From: Zarea fungicola
Taxonomy: Eukaryota; Ascomycota; Sordariomycetes; Hypocreales; Cordycipitaceae
Length of the DNA: 64,000 bases
Direction of reading: 5' to 3'
Assembly: GCA_900169235.1 (NCBI GenBank)
Contig: FWCC01000124.1
Coordinates: 186,001-250,000, forward strand
Each line of letters starts with the position of its first letter. Position 1 is the stretch's first letter. A program made the position numbers and the translations under genes. This document shows, piece after piece, positions 21,775 to 33,500 of the stretch. Under the pieces are notes generated by a model, which saw only the letters and a program-made list of their open reading frames with translations, had not been told where the DNA came from and searched no databases.

Positions 21775-23511
21775 ATGACGACTGAGGCCGCCCAGAAGCC
21801 AACACAGCCTTGCGCCGCGTCTCCAGACACCGTAGACGACGGATTCATTCGTCTACACATTACCCCGTTCGACGCCGACCTCCTCAAGATTATCGTACCC
21901 GCCAGCAGCCTGCCCAGCGCGCGCAACATTTCATACCACACGATTGAGACGTTTCCCGAGAAGCGATACGGATACGTCGAGCTGCCCGTCATGGACGCCG
22001 AAAAGATCAAGAAGAAGCTCAACGGAACGGTGCTGAAGGGTAGTAAGGTCCGCGTCGAAAAAGCTCGGCCTACGAAGCGTATTGAGCCTGAATCCTCAGA
22101 CGGGGAGGCGGTGGGCGTGCTGAAAGAGAAAAAATCAAAGAAGAACAATGAGGAGGGCGAGCAGCAGCGACCAAAGAAGCGCAAGCGTGAAATGGGCGTC
22201 ATAGACGGTATCGTGCTGGAGGACCGCAAGGTCAAGCGCGGATGGACTGAACCTACAGACTACAAGAGCAAAAAGAAGAGCAGCAAGGACAGCAGCGCCA
22301 AGGAATCCAAGAGCGCCGACAAGGAACAGAAGCGAAAGCAGCCCCGGTCGAAATACATTGACAAGGAGGAGTGCCTTCTCAAGACCCGTATGCCGCCCAA
22401 CGAGATGGGAAATCTACCAGCCAAGGAGGATTCCAGCACTAAAAAAAGGAAGAAGAAGACATCCGACAGACAAGTTACTGTTCACGAATTCGAAAGGACG
22501 ACGAAATTCATGTCCTTTCTTCGGTCCACGGGCCAAGAGACCACTGCCAAGCAAGCGACCGAGTATGTCGACGGCAAAGGTTGGGTGGATGAGGAGGGCA
22601 ATGTGGTGGAGACTGTCAAAGAGAAGGAACGACCAAAGCCACAACCCAAGAAGGCATTGAAGCAAAAAGAAAAGTCGCCCGTCGAGTCAGAGTCTGGGGA
22701 GGACGATACAAGCGACGACAGCGATACTTCTGATGACGAGACCTCATCTGAAGAGGAAGACTTTGATGATGAAGAGCCGACCAAGCAGACTGCCAAGCCG
22801 ACTGCCAAGCAGCCGGAGAGCGACAAGTCAGCAGAAGCTGTAAAGGAGGAAAGCTCTGGTAGTGATACTTCGGATTCTGACTCTGATAGCTCCGAAGAGG
22901 ATTCGTCCGATGACGAGGGCTCCGTCAAACCGACCTCTAAGACGACTGACGGTGGCATCACGTCTAAGCCTTTGACAATTGGTATCCCACCACCACCCGC
23001 GACACCAAAGGCGGTCCACCCCCTGGAGGCTCTCTACAAAAAGGCGAAGCCGTCTGGCGACGCTAGCGCTGTGACAACTGCCGCGGAGGACAAGGCCGGA
23101 TTCAGCTTCTTTGGTGGCGACGAGGAGGACAACGAGAATAGCGACGGTGAAGCCGGCAGCGGCATTCCTGCCGTTCCCATGACGCCATTTACAAAGCAAG
23201 ATTTTGAATGGCGCAATGTCCGCAGCGCGGCGCCCACACCCGACACCATTCATCCGCAGCGCACGCGCAGCTTCTTTCCGTCCCCGGATCACGACGTAGA
23301 CATGGCAGAAGTGAACGAAGAAGAAGAGGAAGGCTATGACGAGGATGGTGCGGATGAAGGTACTGCTGCGCCTCTGGCGTCGAGCGATTTCCAAAAATGG
23401 TTCTGGGAGAATAGGCGAGACCTCAACAAGTCATGGATGACGAGGCGAAAGACGGCCGCTAAGGAGAAGCGACACAGGGAAAACAAGGCTCGAGCCTCGA
23501 AATCGGCATAA
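21775..23511 (+). CDS. Nucleolar RRM protein, Nop8/NOL8- or SRP40-like
   Basis: Single exon of 578 residues from ATG 21775; eleven upstream codons of the same frame lack an ATG. Residues about 20-95 look like an RNA recognition motif: GFIRLHITPFDADLLKIIV, then KRYGYVELPVMDAEKIKKKLNGTVLKGSKVRVEKA. The middle is Lys-rich and then an extended Ser/Asp/Glu tract (SGEDDTSDDSDTSDDE type) as in nucleolar chaperones of the Nopp140/Srp40 kind. The conserved end contains GFSFFGGDEED, TPFTKQDFEWRNVRSAAPTPDT and FQKWFWENRRDLNKSWMTRRK. The RRM plus acidic and basic architecture suggests a pre-60S factor such as Nop8, but the identity rests on architecture only. Confidence 0.72.
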   Translation: MTTEAAQKPTQPCAASPDTVDDGFIRLHITPFDADLLKIIVPASSLPSARNISYHTIETFPEKRYGYVELPVMDAEKIKKKLNGTVLKGSKVRVEKARPTKRIEPESSDGEAVGVLKEKKSKKNNEEGEQQRPKKRKREMGVIDGIVLEDRKVKRGWTEPTDYKSKKKSSKDSSAKESKSADKEQKRKQPRSKYIDKEECLLKTRMPPNEMGNLPAKEDSSTKKRKKKTSDRQVTVHEFERTTKFMSFLRSTGQETTAKQATEYVDGKGWVDEEGNVVETVKEKERPKPQPKKALKQKEKSPVESESGEDDTSDDSDTSDDETSSEEEDFDDEEPTKQTAKPTAKQPESDKSAEAVKEESSGSDTSDSDSDSSEEDSSDDEGSVKPTSKTTDGGITSKPLTIGIPPPPATPKAVHPLEALYKKAKPSGDASAVTTAAEDKAGFSFFGGDEEDNENSDGEAGSGIPAVPMTPFTKQDFEWRNVRSAAPTPDTIHPQRTRSFFPSPDHDVDMAEVNEEEEEGYDEDGADEGTAAPLASSDFQKWFWENRRDLNKSWMTRRKTAAKEKRHRENKARASKSA

Positions 23512-23702
23512 AATACCATGTACGAATTAGGAGGTACAGGGGGGGATAATGTGTTGCAAATTTGGAACCATATAAAGGAATTTTTGTTACAAGGCATTTC
23601 GCAACGTTTTCCATTCAACGAACAAGCTTGACATTCGTCCATTTGAGAGTATATACTATGCCTATTCCGTGAAATTTCCCTACGATTCCTTTCCCTTGTA
23701 TA

Positions 23703-25559
23703 CTAGTTTGCCCTGGAAAAGATAACCCAGAGCGGTGCTTTGCCAATAACTTCATCAGGCATTTGCATATTGATGCTCTTGACCCCGCCATTAACAGCAG
23801 TCTCAACACGAGCCGCGTACGCGAGGCTTGGCCTCGCTTTGTCAACATAACCGAAACGCCATACTACCCAGTCATCACCGGACACATGCTCTAGTCGCCA
23901 CTGTACGGGGAACGCGACTTCTTTGCGATCTGCTACAAGAATCGTCTCAGAGGGCTTCTTGGGGTTGTTTTCCAAGCGAACATCTAGTGTACCATATCCT
24001 GGGTGGTTATACGTTCCAACAAGTGCATCCAGCTTGTGCGTGGAAGGACGTCCAGGATGGGGACGGTGGGGATAAAGCAAGTCTACGGCGTTGTCGATTT
24101 CGTGCTCTGCGTCCGCGAGCAGCTTCTTCCGGCTATACGAGAAGTAGAGGTATCAAGAATTAGACATGCTTTATAAAGAGATGTTCACGCAAGAATGAAA
24201 GAAAAAAGAGACAGAAGCGAGTGGAAAGCCGACAAAGACTTACAATCCGGAAACATCGAAACGATCCGCCTCGGGCGTTCCAATTCGGTCCTCTATTAGC
24301 TTCCGCGCAATCACTTGGCGAATCTCGCTGGCCTGATTGTCAAAAATAACAACTCCGTACTCTAGCTCCGGCAGCCACAGGACATTCGCGCCGTGGCTCA
24401 CAATCGAACCAGTATGATGGTAGACGACGTGGCCGTGAAGTGTCGTCCGAACCCAGGCAAGACCGTAGAGGCTGGCGTCGAACCCTTCCGAGGGTAGCCC
24501 ATTCTGAATCATACGCGGTGTACTGATGTCCGCATGGGCAGCTTTGGAGAGTGGTGGCGTTTCGTGAATGAGGCAGTTGAGCCACTTGGTGTAGTCCTTG
24601 ACCGTCGACAGCTCCGTGCCTGCACCGCTCACGCCAGGCGCGTCCCAGAGCGGGTACTCGCCAAACTTGTGTTCCTCTCGGTCCCAGAAGTATCCTCTTG
24701 CTACCTCATAATCAGAGGTGTTAAGATCCTTTAGATTCAAGAAGGTAGAGTTCATCCCCAGCGGGTCCCAGAGTATCTGTCTGAGCGTATGCCGCAGTGG
24801 CTTGCTTGTCAGTGTCTCAATGACGTGTGAGAGCATGGTAAACATCCAGTTATTGTATTCCCAATGAGATCGAGGTTCCCAAGTCAATGGGAAATGCCGT
24901 AAAAGCCTTACTATATCACCAGATGTAGCCAGTGTGCCGTTGATGATATTCGGATAGGCATCAAAGTTGCCAGCCACCCCAGTGCGATGGCTAACGGCGT
25001 CCTCGAGCGTGAGATGGGCTGTCGCCCACTCATCGCCCACGACAAAATCATTGCGGATAATGGAGGAAATTGGTGTCTGCCAGCCGCGTGCCAAAACAGG
25101 ATATGTCTTGTCGTCAATAATTTGCGCCAGTGCAGCTGCAACCTGGGCCTTGGTCGTAGAGCCTACGTACCACAATGTATCGGTGGTAGCGGGTGTATCA
25201 GGCAGCTGTGCCATTCCATAGGCCTATAGTTTTAATTATGTTAGAGCAGAAAAGTTATGCGTGCAGTGCCTGCTCGGTGTCCGGGGTATTGCAGATCTAC
25301 TTAGACTTACTTTGACATGAGATTCGTGCGCGTCAACGACACCAATTGCCAGTCCGGCAACTTTCCACTCATCCAAAAGCGCAGTAATATACGCGTCAAA
25401 GTCTCGCGTAAAGGGATTTTTATCTGATACCAGCGTAGATTGTGCATGGGTTAGAGGTAATTGCACATTTCCTGCTCGTGCTTGCGTACCCAAAACCGGC
25501 GTTGCTGCTACGGTGAGAGCCACAACGAGTAGCGGTTTTATGGAGGCCGAGTATGTCAT
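23703..25559 (-). CDS. Secreted class C beta-lactamase-fold serine hydrolase
   Basis: Three exons, 25559-25311, 25223-24244 and 24132-23703, with introns of 87 and 111 nt, give 552 residues. The N-terminus MTYSASIKPLLVVALTVAATPVLG is a clear signal peptide. The active-site set of the PF00144 fold is present: Ser105-x-x-Lys108 in GSTTKAQ, Tyr206-x-Asn208 in EYNNW, and a HTG triad in YHHTGSIV. A C-terminal lipocalin-like region follows (LDALVGTYNHPGYGTLDVRL). Such fungal proteins are usually esterases, transesterases or D-aminopeptidases rather than antibiotic-degrading enzymes, so the substrate is open. It is divergent from a Zn2Cys6 regulator with 1.3 kb between, and convergent with the RRM gene 191 bp away. 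The true start is the ATG at 25557-25559; the preceding in-frame codon pair begins with GTG. Confidence 0.88.
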
Positions 25560-26894
25560 GGTCACTGCGACGTTTAGGATTAAACTTTAAGGAAGTTTTT
25601 AAGGCAAAAGCCATAAATTTTCGATGATATGATACTCCGTATTAATGTGCAGATGCTTTGATGACAAGGCTCTGTCGCGCCAAGGAGTTACGTACTTGAA
25701 GGCACTGACCCCGCACGTGTTCACATATATTGTGGTGTCATCTCAAACCTCAAATGATCCATCCTGAAAATGTCTCTGTTTTTGAAGAAGTAATTTCTAG
25801 AAATTTATTGTATCAATTGGGGATATGCTTGTGGCCAAAGGCGCGCTGCTTATGCGAATGTCTGGGCAAGGGTGACTAGACGACGGTACTAAAAAGTGTA
25901 TTTACTTGACTAGCTGGTAACGTAGGTTACTTACAAGATAAATTATAGAATCGTCGACACATGTCGGCTACCTCGAAGAATCTGTTTTTCTCTCTCCTTA
26001 TCTTGCTGTGATTATATCGCACTTGCAGCCCGCTGGGCTCTGGCTGGAGAGATACAACTCTATCTTGGGCGCAACCAAGGCCATCAATATACATCAATTT
26101 CTGAAAATGGCCAAGCAGAGACAGTATCTCTACTCCCGAATCAAAGGTATTGTCCCGTACTTGCACATAACGCATCACATCAGCTCAGCACTGCTTATCC
26201 CAATTTTCCATGAATGTGCCAATCCTCCTTGATGCAGACGGCGCAGCGTATTCCTTCCATAAGATATTCTGCGACAGGAAGGCTCTCTTCATTTCTCGCT
26301 GGTTCAATGGGTTACTGCTTTGGGCAATTTATAATGTCACATCATTTTGTTTCTACTGTTTCTACTGTTTCTGCGCTGATTTGCCGGGAGCATCACTTTG
26401 TATAGATAGCACACTAGCGGCTGCGACGATCAGTCAACAAGCCTCGATTCGGAGTGGTCGGCTACTCATAAATAGAATAGACCCTCTATAGATTAGCCGG
26501 CCTGTTTGGGGTACCGACACATATCTTTTGCCATGCGTCAGTTTCCAAAGTATTAAAAATTCTGGCTATTTTTTGCTCTCTCCAACGCAGAAACTTGTTA
26601 ACTGGTAAACCCGGTTTTGACCCTTGAAACGAACTGACTACAAGCCAATAGATGCAGATCGGAGAGGGAACCAGCGCACTTGCCTGCAGTTCCTTACCTG
26701 AGCGAAAAGCGCAAGACCAATCAAGCCACCCCCGGCTTTGATCTAATGCCAAGGCTAATATTGGTCTTCTTTGACTCCGTTTCAAAAATCCACATTCTAC
26801 TCACGGAAAATAATTATTTATTTATTCAGTTCCTGTTGCAAACAGAAAAATCGATAAATTTGTTTACCAGCAAGCTTTTACTACCAGCAGGTCC
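25560..26894. promoter_or_regulatory. Divergent intergenic region, hydrolase and Zn2Cys6 regulator
   Basis: The stretch is 1.3 kb and AT-leaning. It contains a short tandem repeat of TTTCTACTG at about 26350-26372. No open frame here is convincing as a gene. The arrangement, a regulator facing a secreted enzyme, would allow joint control, but no site can be named. Confidence 0.4.
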
Positions 26895-28806
26895 ATGAGC
26901 CGAGACACCTCGGCATCCTCCTCTCAGGATGACACCCCTCCTGATGCAACAAGCGTTGGGCTTTTATCTCGAACGGATTCACAGCCTCGCAAGAAGAAAT
27001 GGGCGCCAAAAAGCAGGACAGGCTGCTTGACCTGTCGGTGGGTTTCCCTTCTCGTATTGAGTCGGACTCTCAGAGTTCCCGCCCCCATTCTACAAGGCTG
27101 GCGACTAGGAGATGCCAAGGCTCATGCGGGGTGGCCGCAATGCGACATGCAGAACCCGTAGGATTAAATGCGATGAGGCAAAGCCTTTCTGCAGGAAGTG
27201 CGTCTCAACTGGACGCCAATGCCTAGGCTATGAAGACATTTTTGTCTCTTTGGCCTCAAAAAAACGAACAGCCGGGCAGGAAGCTGCCATCTTGCCACGC
27301 CCAAACTCGGCTGCGTCTACCGTTGAGAATCGAGCGTGGGATGCCACAGCGGCTCGGTTGTATACTGCCAGCCGAAAAGAAGTCGTACCTGAGTTTACGC
27401 TCGAGCCTTTCGAGTGGGATTTTATGCAATGTGCACGGTACTGTATGTTATTTATTTATTTTATTCTGTCTTTGGTTCCTTCTCTGTGAAAAGCTCTAAC
27501 AAAGCATCCGTTTTCCGTTCAAGACTTGGAAACTGTCCATCCCAGGGCATTTCTTAACGTCGACAGGGATAGAATACCGCCAATGACTATCAAGACACTT
27601 CGAAACATGAATCGATCTCGCTTCATTATCCATTCCGCCGGCGAGTACCTCAATCGAATATCACGCGCGCAGAATACGCTGCCTCGTCCCTCTACCTTGC
27701 CCGCTACGCGCCGACTGTGGCAAAAGTTCCATTACTATGCTCTAGATGTACTGAGAGACGTCAATGATAATATCAGAGAGAACAACAATAGCCCGGAAGG
27801 TAATGCCGCGGTTTTAGTGCGAATTTTCTCTCTAGTAAACGCAGAGGTATGTTGACAGCACCACTCAATGAGCCACGTTTCCAAACTCTTTGTATTCTGA
27901 TCCCAGTAACTGACTATTAACTTTTGGTCTTTGCAGCTGTATACTCTGGGTCCTTCTTGGCGTGCTCACATTATTGGATTTCTTGCCTTCGTCAAGATGA
28001 GGTCAAGTTTTGCAGCTGCTCTCGAGGCTCGCTTGGCTGTGACGGCAAATATGTGGGTGATGATGTAAGTCATTCCATCCCAGCTCTCTTGGTCCAACAC
28101 GTTGACATTTTGTTCTTCAATTTTTCTTCTTTTAAGAAATGCCGTTCTTGTCAACACAACAAGCCCTTCGAATGATCAAATCATGCCTATGTATGAATTC
28201 TCGCTTGAGGAAATCGGAACGCTCTACAGTCACCAGCTCTACGGCGAGCTACCGTGCCCGACGGCTCTCTTCCTAAACATGCACCGCATTAGCGAGCTAC
28301 GAATGAGGCTTGCGGCAGGCGAGTCCCCATTCAAAATCCAACTACTCGCCCAGAATGTCGTGGATAGTGTGGAACGCTTCGACACGGGGAACTGGACGGA
28401 GCCTTATACCGTGCCAGACGGGCCCGAGTTCCCCGTGCTTGCGCGCGCCTACAAGACAGCCGTGCTACTTTACGCCATTATGACACTGCCGCCATGTGTA
28501 TCAGCCGTCACGGGCGAGATACATTGCAAGGCCAGCGTTCGCGACAAACTTATGAAGCACATTCGCAAGGCGATGCCAATGCTGGATGCCAAGCTAGCTC
28601 TACACTGGTGTCTGCCCGTCGCGGGCGTTGCGCTTGCTGATGGGCCCATTGAGGACCGCGAGTACATCGAGTACATTTTAGATCTTAAGCAAGGTATTGA
28701 ATTCTATTTTCCATTTTACATTAGAGATACTCTGAGAAGATTTTGGGCGTCTGGCTCCACGTTTTGGGATGATTGCTGGATTGAACCGTTCCCGCCTCTT
28801 TGTTGA
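26895..28806 (+). CDS. Zn2Cys6 transcription factor with Fungal_trans_2 domain
   Basis: Five exons, 26895-27037, 27153-27442, 27524-27846, 27937-28064 and 28137-28806, with introns of 115, 81, 90 and 72 nt, give 517 residues. The first intron interrupts the zinc cluster. Splicing gives CLTCRTRRIKC then CRKC and C, with cysteines at 44, 47, 54, 61, 64 and 71. After the cluster the text CARYYLETVHPRAF, LYTLGPSWRAHIIGFLAFVKM and SLEEIGTLYSHQLYGELPCPTALF follows the Fungal_trans_2 (PF11951) pattern seen in many hypocrealean regulators. The branch site CTCTAAC precedes exon 3. It is a nuclear regulator with unknown targets; the divergent secreted hydrolase gene is the obvious candidate. Confidence 0.88.
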
Positions 28807-28985
28807 AGACGGGAGAGATGGGGTTTAGAGTTTGGCTGGTCATAGAAATGCATACAAGACAACTTGCAAATAATCTACAGTTTATTTAAGATGTATGAAT
28901 ACGATGATAGACTTGCCGGATTCACAGTCCATCTGCCAAGAAAAAAAACGCCAAAAATGCCAAAAAAAAATGAAAGAAAGAGCTG

Positions 28986-30515
28986 CTAATCAAAAACAAC
29001 TTTCGACCCTGAAAATGCCGTAACCTTTTGCGCATCCTTGGCCTTTTTTCTCGCCTCCCAACTAGGATGCAATGTGCCCTCATCATCACGCTTCGTCGGT
29101 GGTGGCGGCCGTCTCGTTTCTTGTCGCTGCGATGATCCAGCACCGCCTGCACCGCTGCTGTCTCCCTTGTTCGACGAGAATGGGCTCTTAACACCATGTT
29201 TCCATGGTGTCCTGCGATCCTCACTGCCATCCACGGCACCGCGCTTCATGTCCCAGCCCGCGTCGCGGCCACCCTTGTTCTTCTTGGCCGCTTCCTGGAG
29301 ATGCTTGGCGTTGCGGCCGTACTTTTTCTCCCAGATTGCCTGGCGTGCGCGCTGGCCGCGGCGCTTCTTGACCGGCGCAACGTCGACATCGGATGCAGAC
29401 TCGGAGCCGGAGACGTAGCCGCCCATGAGGGAGGGCAAGAAGGTCGAGTCGGTGGGTCGGCCGACGACGGCAGACTTTTTGGCCTTCTTGCGTTGAGGCT
29501 CAGGCGATGGTGAGAGGGAGACGGGGCGGGTGATTTTCTTGGGTGTTTGGGTCTCGGCGGCAGGCTCGGCAGCTTCATCGCTCTCGTCGTCAGCTTCGTC
29601 GTCGTCGTCTTGGTCGTCTTCTGGGTCAGAGTCGCCGCCCGAGACGGAAATGTCATCCAGGTTCACAGTTTCTTTGCCACGGTACTTGTCCCACAAGCGT
29701 GCCTGTTCCTCATCGTTCTCATCCTCGTCATCGGAGCTACCCAACAGTCCACCCATGGCCGCAAAATCGTTTTCTTGCGTAACTGCTGCGTCGCCATCAA
29801 TGTCTTCCGCTTCTGCGCCTTCGTCTTCATCATTGCTGAAGCCCTCAAAATCAGTTTCGTCCTCATCATTATTCCCCGCATCGTTTACGACTGCTTTGGC
29901 TTGTGTCGCCTCCACAGGTGCTGCTGGCGGGTTTGAATCCTCGTCCTGCTCCTCCGTCTTTCCCTTTCTCTCCCTCTTGCCCTTCTTGCCCTTTTCTGGC
30001 ACAGGGAGCTCGAGCGCGTCGCAGACAAACGCAATGGCCTTGTCGACAGCCTTCTTCACACCATCGCGGTTATACAAGCCGCTTGTGACGTTGTGCAGCG
30101 CGACCCGCTCGTCTTCCGTCAGGTCTGGTTTCGCAATGCCCTTTTTGAGCGCTTCGGGGAGGTCTTCGTGGCTCGCAATCGATTTAATCCTCAGAAGAGA
30201 CGAGTAGAGGTGCGCACGCGCGGTCTGGTGAAGGTCCAGTGACTGCGCGGAGAAGGGAAACTGGTTAGCCAAACTCGCCCTGCCAACGTCATACTTGTTT
30301 GTTATGGTTTGTGCGTCGCAACATACCTTTAGTACGAAGATCTCCCGCTCCAACTTCACTTTCTTCTCTTCCGTTACGTTAGCTTCACGCTGGCGCTTGC
30401 TCATGCGTTGGCGCTCGTAGCCTTTGGCCTCCTTGAGCGCACGCGATATGTCCTCCTGCAGCTTCTCCAGGTGTCTAATCGACAGTGATTCGGCTCCTCT
30501 CTTGCGCTTCACCAT
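28986..30515 (-). CDS. BUD22: Bud22/SRFBP1-family ribosome biogenesis protein
   Basis: Two exons, 30515-30327 and 30242-28986, give 481 residues. The 84-nt intron has no stop and is a multiple of three, so an unspliced reading would add 28 codons. GTATGT at the donor and GCGCAG at the acceptor, plus the basic coiled coil that continues across (EREIFVLK joined to SLDLHQTARAHLYSSLLRIKSI), argue for splicing. Next come Glu/Asp-rich tracts, then LMGGYVSGSES, the basic RGQRARQAIWEKKYG and a conserved end LHPSWEARKKAKDAQKVTAFSGSKVVFD. Yeast Bud22 is an SSU processome factor for 18S rRNA; SRFBP1 is the human relative. Location is the nucleolus. Confidence 0.9.
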   Translation of the reverse strand: MVKRKRGAESLSIRHLEKLQEDISRALKEAKGYERQRMSKRQREANVTEEKKVKLEREIFVLKVCCDAQTITNKYDVGRASLANQFPFSAQSLDLHQTARAHLYSSLLRIKSIASHEDLPEALKKGIAKPDLTEDERVALHNVTSGLYNRDGVKKAVDKAIAFVCDALELPVPEKGKKGKRERKGKTEEQDEDSNPPAAPVEATQAKAVVNDAGNNDEDETDFEGFSNDEDEGAEAEDIDGDAAVTQENDFAAMGGLLGSSDDEDENDEEQARLWDKYRGKETVNLDDISVSGGDSDPEDDQDDDDEADDESDEAAEPAAETQTPKKITRPVSLSPSPEPQRKKAKKSAVVGRPTDSTFLPSLMGGYVSGSESASDVDVAPVKKRRGQRARQAIWEKKYGRNAKHLQEAAKKNKGGRDAGWDMKRGAVDGSEDRRTPWKHGVKSPFSSNKGDSSGAGGAGSSQRQETRRPPPPTKRDDEGTLHPSWEARKKAKDAQKVTAFSGSKVVFD

Positions 30516-33500
30516 CTTGTCGGCCTATTTTTTTTTCTTTACAGGATTCCTGTACCGGTCGTAGTAACGTAGCGGCAGGTGACGAGTTTGACTTTTGAGC
30601 TTGGATCTTTGAAAAGAAGCTTATCGAAGAAATTCAATTGGTGATAAGAAGTTTCTTTTTTTTTCGTTCATTGCCCAAAATATTTTGGCGGCGGGGCAGC
30701 CGGTCGGCAGCAAAGTGGGGCCGAGAGAGTTCTACATAACTACATGACATTTTTGATGCCTTTTTGCTCTTACATCAACGGGGAAAGCGTTGACTAACAA
30801 GACTTCTTTAGTAGCTAAATGTTTGATAAGGTCTATAAATATGAGATGGGTCATAAATTCTGTTTTACAAAGTCTGTCTATTCTCATCTGCAATCTGATC
30901 ATTCATTGCTCAGCCCACTATAAAATATGTCGCTTGAAGCTAGCATTACTGCAGGTAATCCATTCATTTCAGTCGCATTCCGTTAAAATGTTTAAAATAA
31001 TAATTGTAAACGCTTGAAATCTTCTACTTAAAAGTAAATACAGCAGATTCTATTTAGACGTGTCACAAGGTTACAGTTGAGAGCAGCGGCTACTCGGCGA
31101 CGTTGACTTGTGAGCAGCTACTCGTCAGCTATAAAGATAGCAATGAATGTTGTCTGTGAAGAATAATTGACGTATCTTGTTATTTAGTAAAAGTAAAACT
31201 CAATGTTTCACACGAAATACCTAACGAGAATTGCACAAGCTATTGTGAAGCCGGGCTTTCTACTGAGAACTGGTCATCGTCATGGTTTCAGCTGCTATTC
31301 CGTCTTAAGACCGCAGCGCTTAAGACGGAATATTGCGGATATTTTGCCTCTATAGCGAGCTGGTCCAGCTTGCTGGATATCGCACTGAAACAGTGAATGC
31401 CAGTTAGTAGGATACAATATAGCGTAAATTCCTTTCTTCCTCTCCGGCTGCATGTACAGAGAGACGCCATTGTAGAGAATCATGGAGCTGATTGCTCTTG
31501 ACGCTGGCGGGGTACAGTTTTTTTTACGGCGAGATGGTGACAGCAGGGATAGATCAAACTCTGCAGGCTGTCGAACTTTCCGTTCTTGCATCCAAAAATT
31601 ATACCTCCTCGGCTGCTTTGGTAAGTTGGGTGGTTCGCTGCTCTTTCTCCTTTCGCCATTGTCCTATACTGCCTCAGCTGAGATCTGCCTCTTGAACATA
31701 TCCGATGACCGGCATCCGCAGTATCTAGGATATTTTTATCCCTACGAGAGCTTTTCGCTTTTTGTGTTGAGCTGCGTATTTACGATGTTGTTGGCTCGGA
31801 CAACGAATGTATGTGCGGGAAGAACCGGTACGACAGGGCTCAACAGCCAGGTAGTGGGATTTCCAAAACGGCATGGCGCATTTAGCGTAAACCAAAGCCG
31901 TAAAAAGTACGATTTGAAATGCTGAAAAGAACCACAATTGATAAGGCAAAATCATCCAAATATGGTAATTTAAATGCGTAGAAATCACACGTTGAGCAAT
32001 GGCTTAGCTGTCATTGGGCAATCGCATCTGAGACTTGAGGCTCGGGGCGGCTTATAGCGTGAATAGCCGCCGGTCTCCGAAACGACGCCGCTGTCGGACA
32101 AGAAATTATCGCAATTAAAGCCATGAATGAGTTTTTCCTGCGTCTTATTTATGGTTTTGACAGGGATGAGTAGATCGGTAAGGGAGGAATGGCGTTTTTC
32201 TGGTGATTACAGGAAATTAGAGTCGTAGCTCGGCGCCTGTCCAAGAGATTCCAAGAGAATTGAGAAAAGTTCCACGAATGGCGAGGCAAGCCTGATACAA
32301 GGTTCGGGATGGGGGCCTAAACATCTCGACATCTCGGTATAGGATCACCGAGTCACGTCGTCGGCACTGCATTGCAGGGATTGCATCATGTTTTGGAGCG
32401 AGCCGTGTAAGATGATACCTTGTCCGTTTTGTCGAGTTTATTGGTGCCAGTCGTGCGTGGTGGTTGATTGAGGGCCGTTGTGGATGGAGCCGATATCCAC
32501 TGTAGCCTTGAGGCTCAAGTGTGTTCTGGGTCGCCAATGACAGTTCAGATATTCCACCATGCCAACGTAAGCAATTTACTAGACATTGCTCTTCACACTC
32601 TGGACGGAGTAACAATGGGCACTGCTGACCACGGTAATGGTTACCGACATCAAGGTCGCTCTTGAGCTGTCCACAACATCGGGAGCATTTTGCTCGGCAT
32701 CTTTGTCTCCTCTCGCCCGAGAAATGTCCGCTAGGCAATTTGTTTGCCTCGGCGTGACGGAGAAGATGCGGCATGCTTTGTCAATTTTGGGATGCGCACA
32801 CGACAGATGATCTGGCAAGGCAGCTTCAGGAACAGTTGAAGTCTCGAACCTGCTGCTGACGGGTTGGGTCAAACGCAGTAGCGGAGCACAGTTTTGAGTA
32901 GCGGCGATCCCTACAGAGGCATCAGTGGCGGCTTAGTGATTTGTTGCCTGTAGACTTACCAGCAAAGCTGGCAGGTGCAGCCAGCCCTGCTTAGCCCTTC
33001 TCAGGCCCGCTAATAACAAGGAACCCCGCACGACCCCAGAAGGCCCCAGTCTCCCAGAACCCGAGAGCTCCATTGCCCCAGTGAGCCCCAGGCCCTCAGT
33101 GCCCAAGTCGCAGCGAGCCACTGCCAAAGGTGGGACCCATCAAAACAGCTTAATTTCGATGCAACGGTAGTTCAACCAGGTACTTCAGGCAATAATAGAA
33201 ACCTGCCTTGAGCGTTGGGGATAACATTTCATTTTGGAGACAGGATTATGTTGAGTTGGAAACAGGGGAGCAGCAAGGGGCAAGGGTTGGCTTGCTGCAG
33301 CATAAAAGTGCATGCAGACGAAAGCGCAACGACTGTCAGCAAGTGGGCGAGCCAATTACACTGCACATCTACAGATATTGTACATGTAACCAATTAGTTA
33401 TACTACTTGGGTGGGACTCTCTGTACCTTCCATGTACCCCAAGCTCTATTTGCCTGTCGCGTGCAGCTCCTACCCAGGCACGGCCCAGAACATGTCAAGC

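Noticed and set aside
32217..32774. 185-codon minus-strand frame in the 4.8 kb gap
   Set aside because: Arg/His/Cys-rich text without pattern, no splice partners and no conserved motif.
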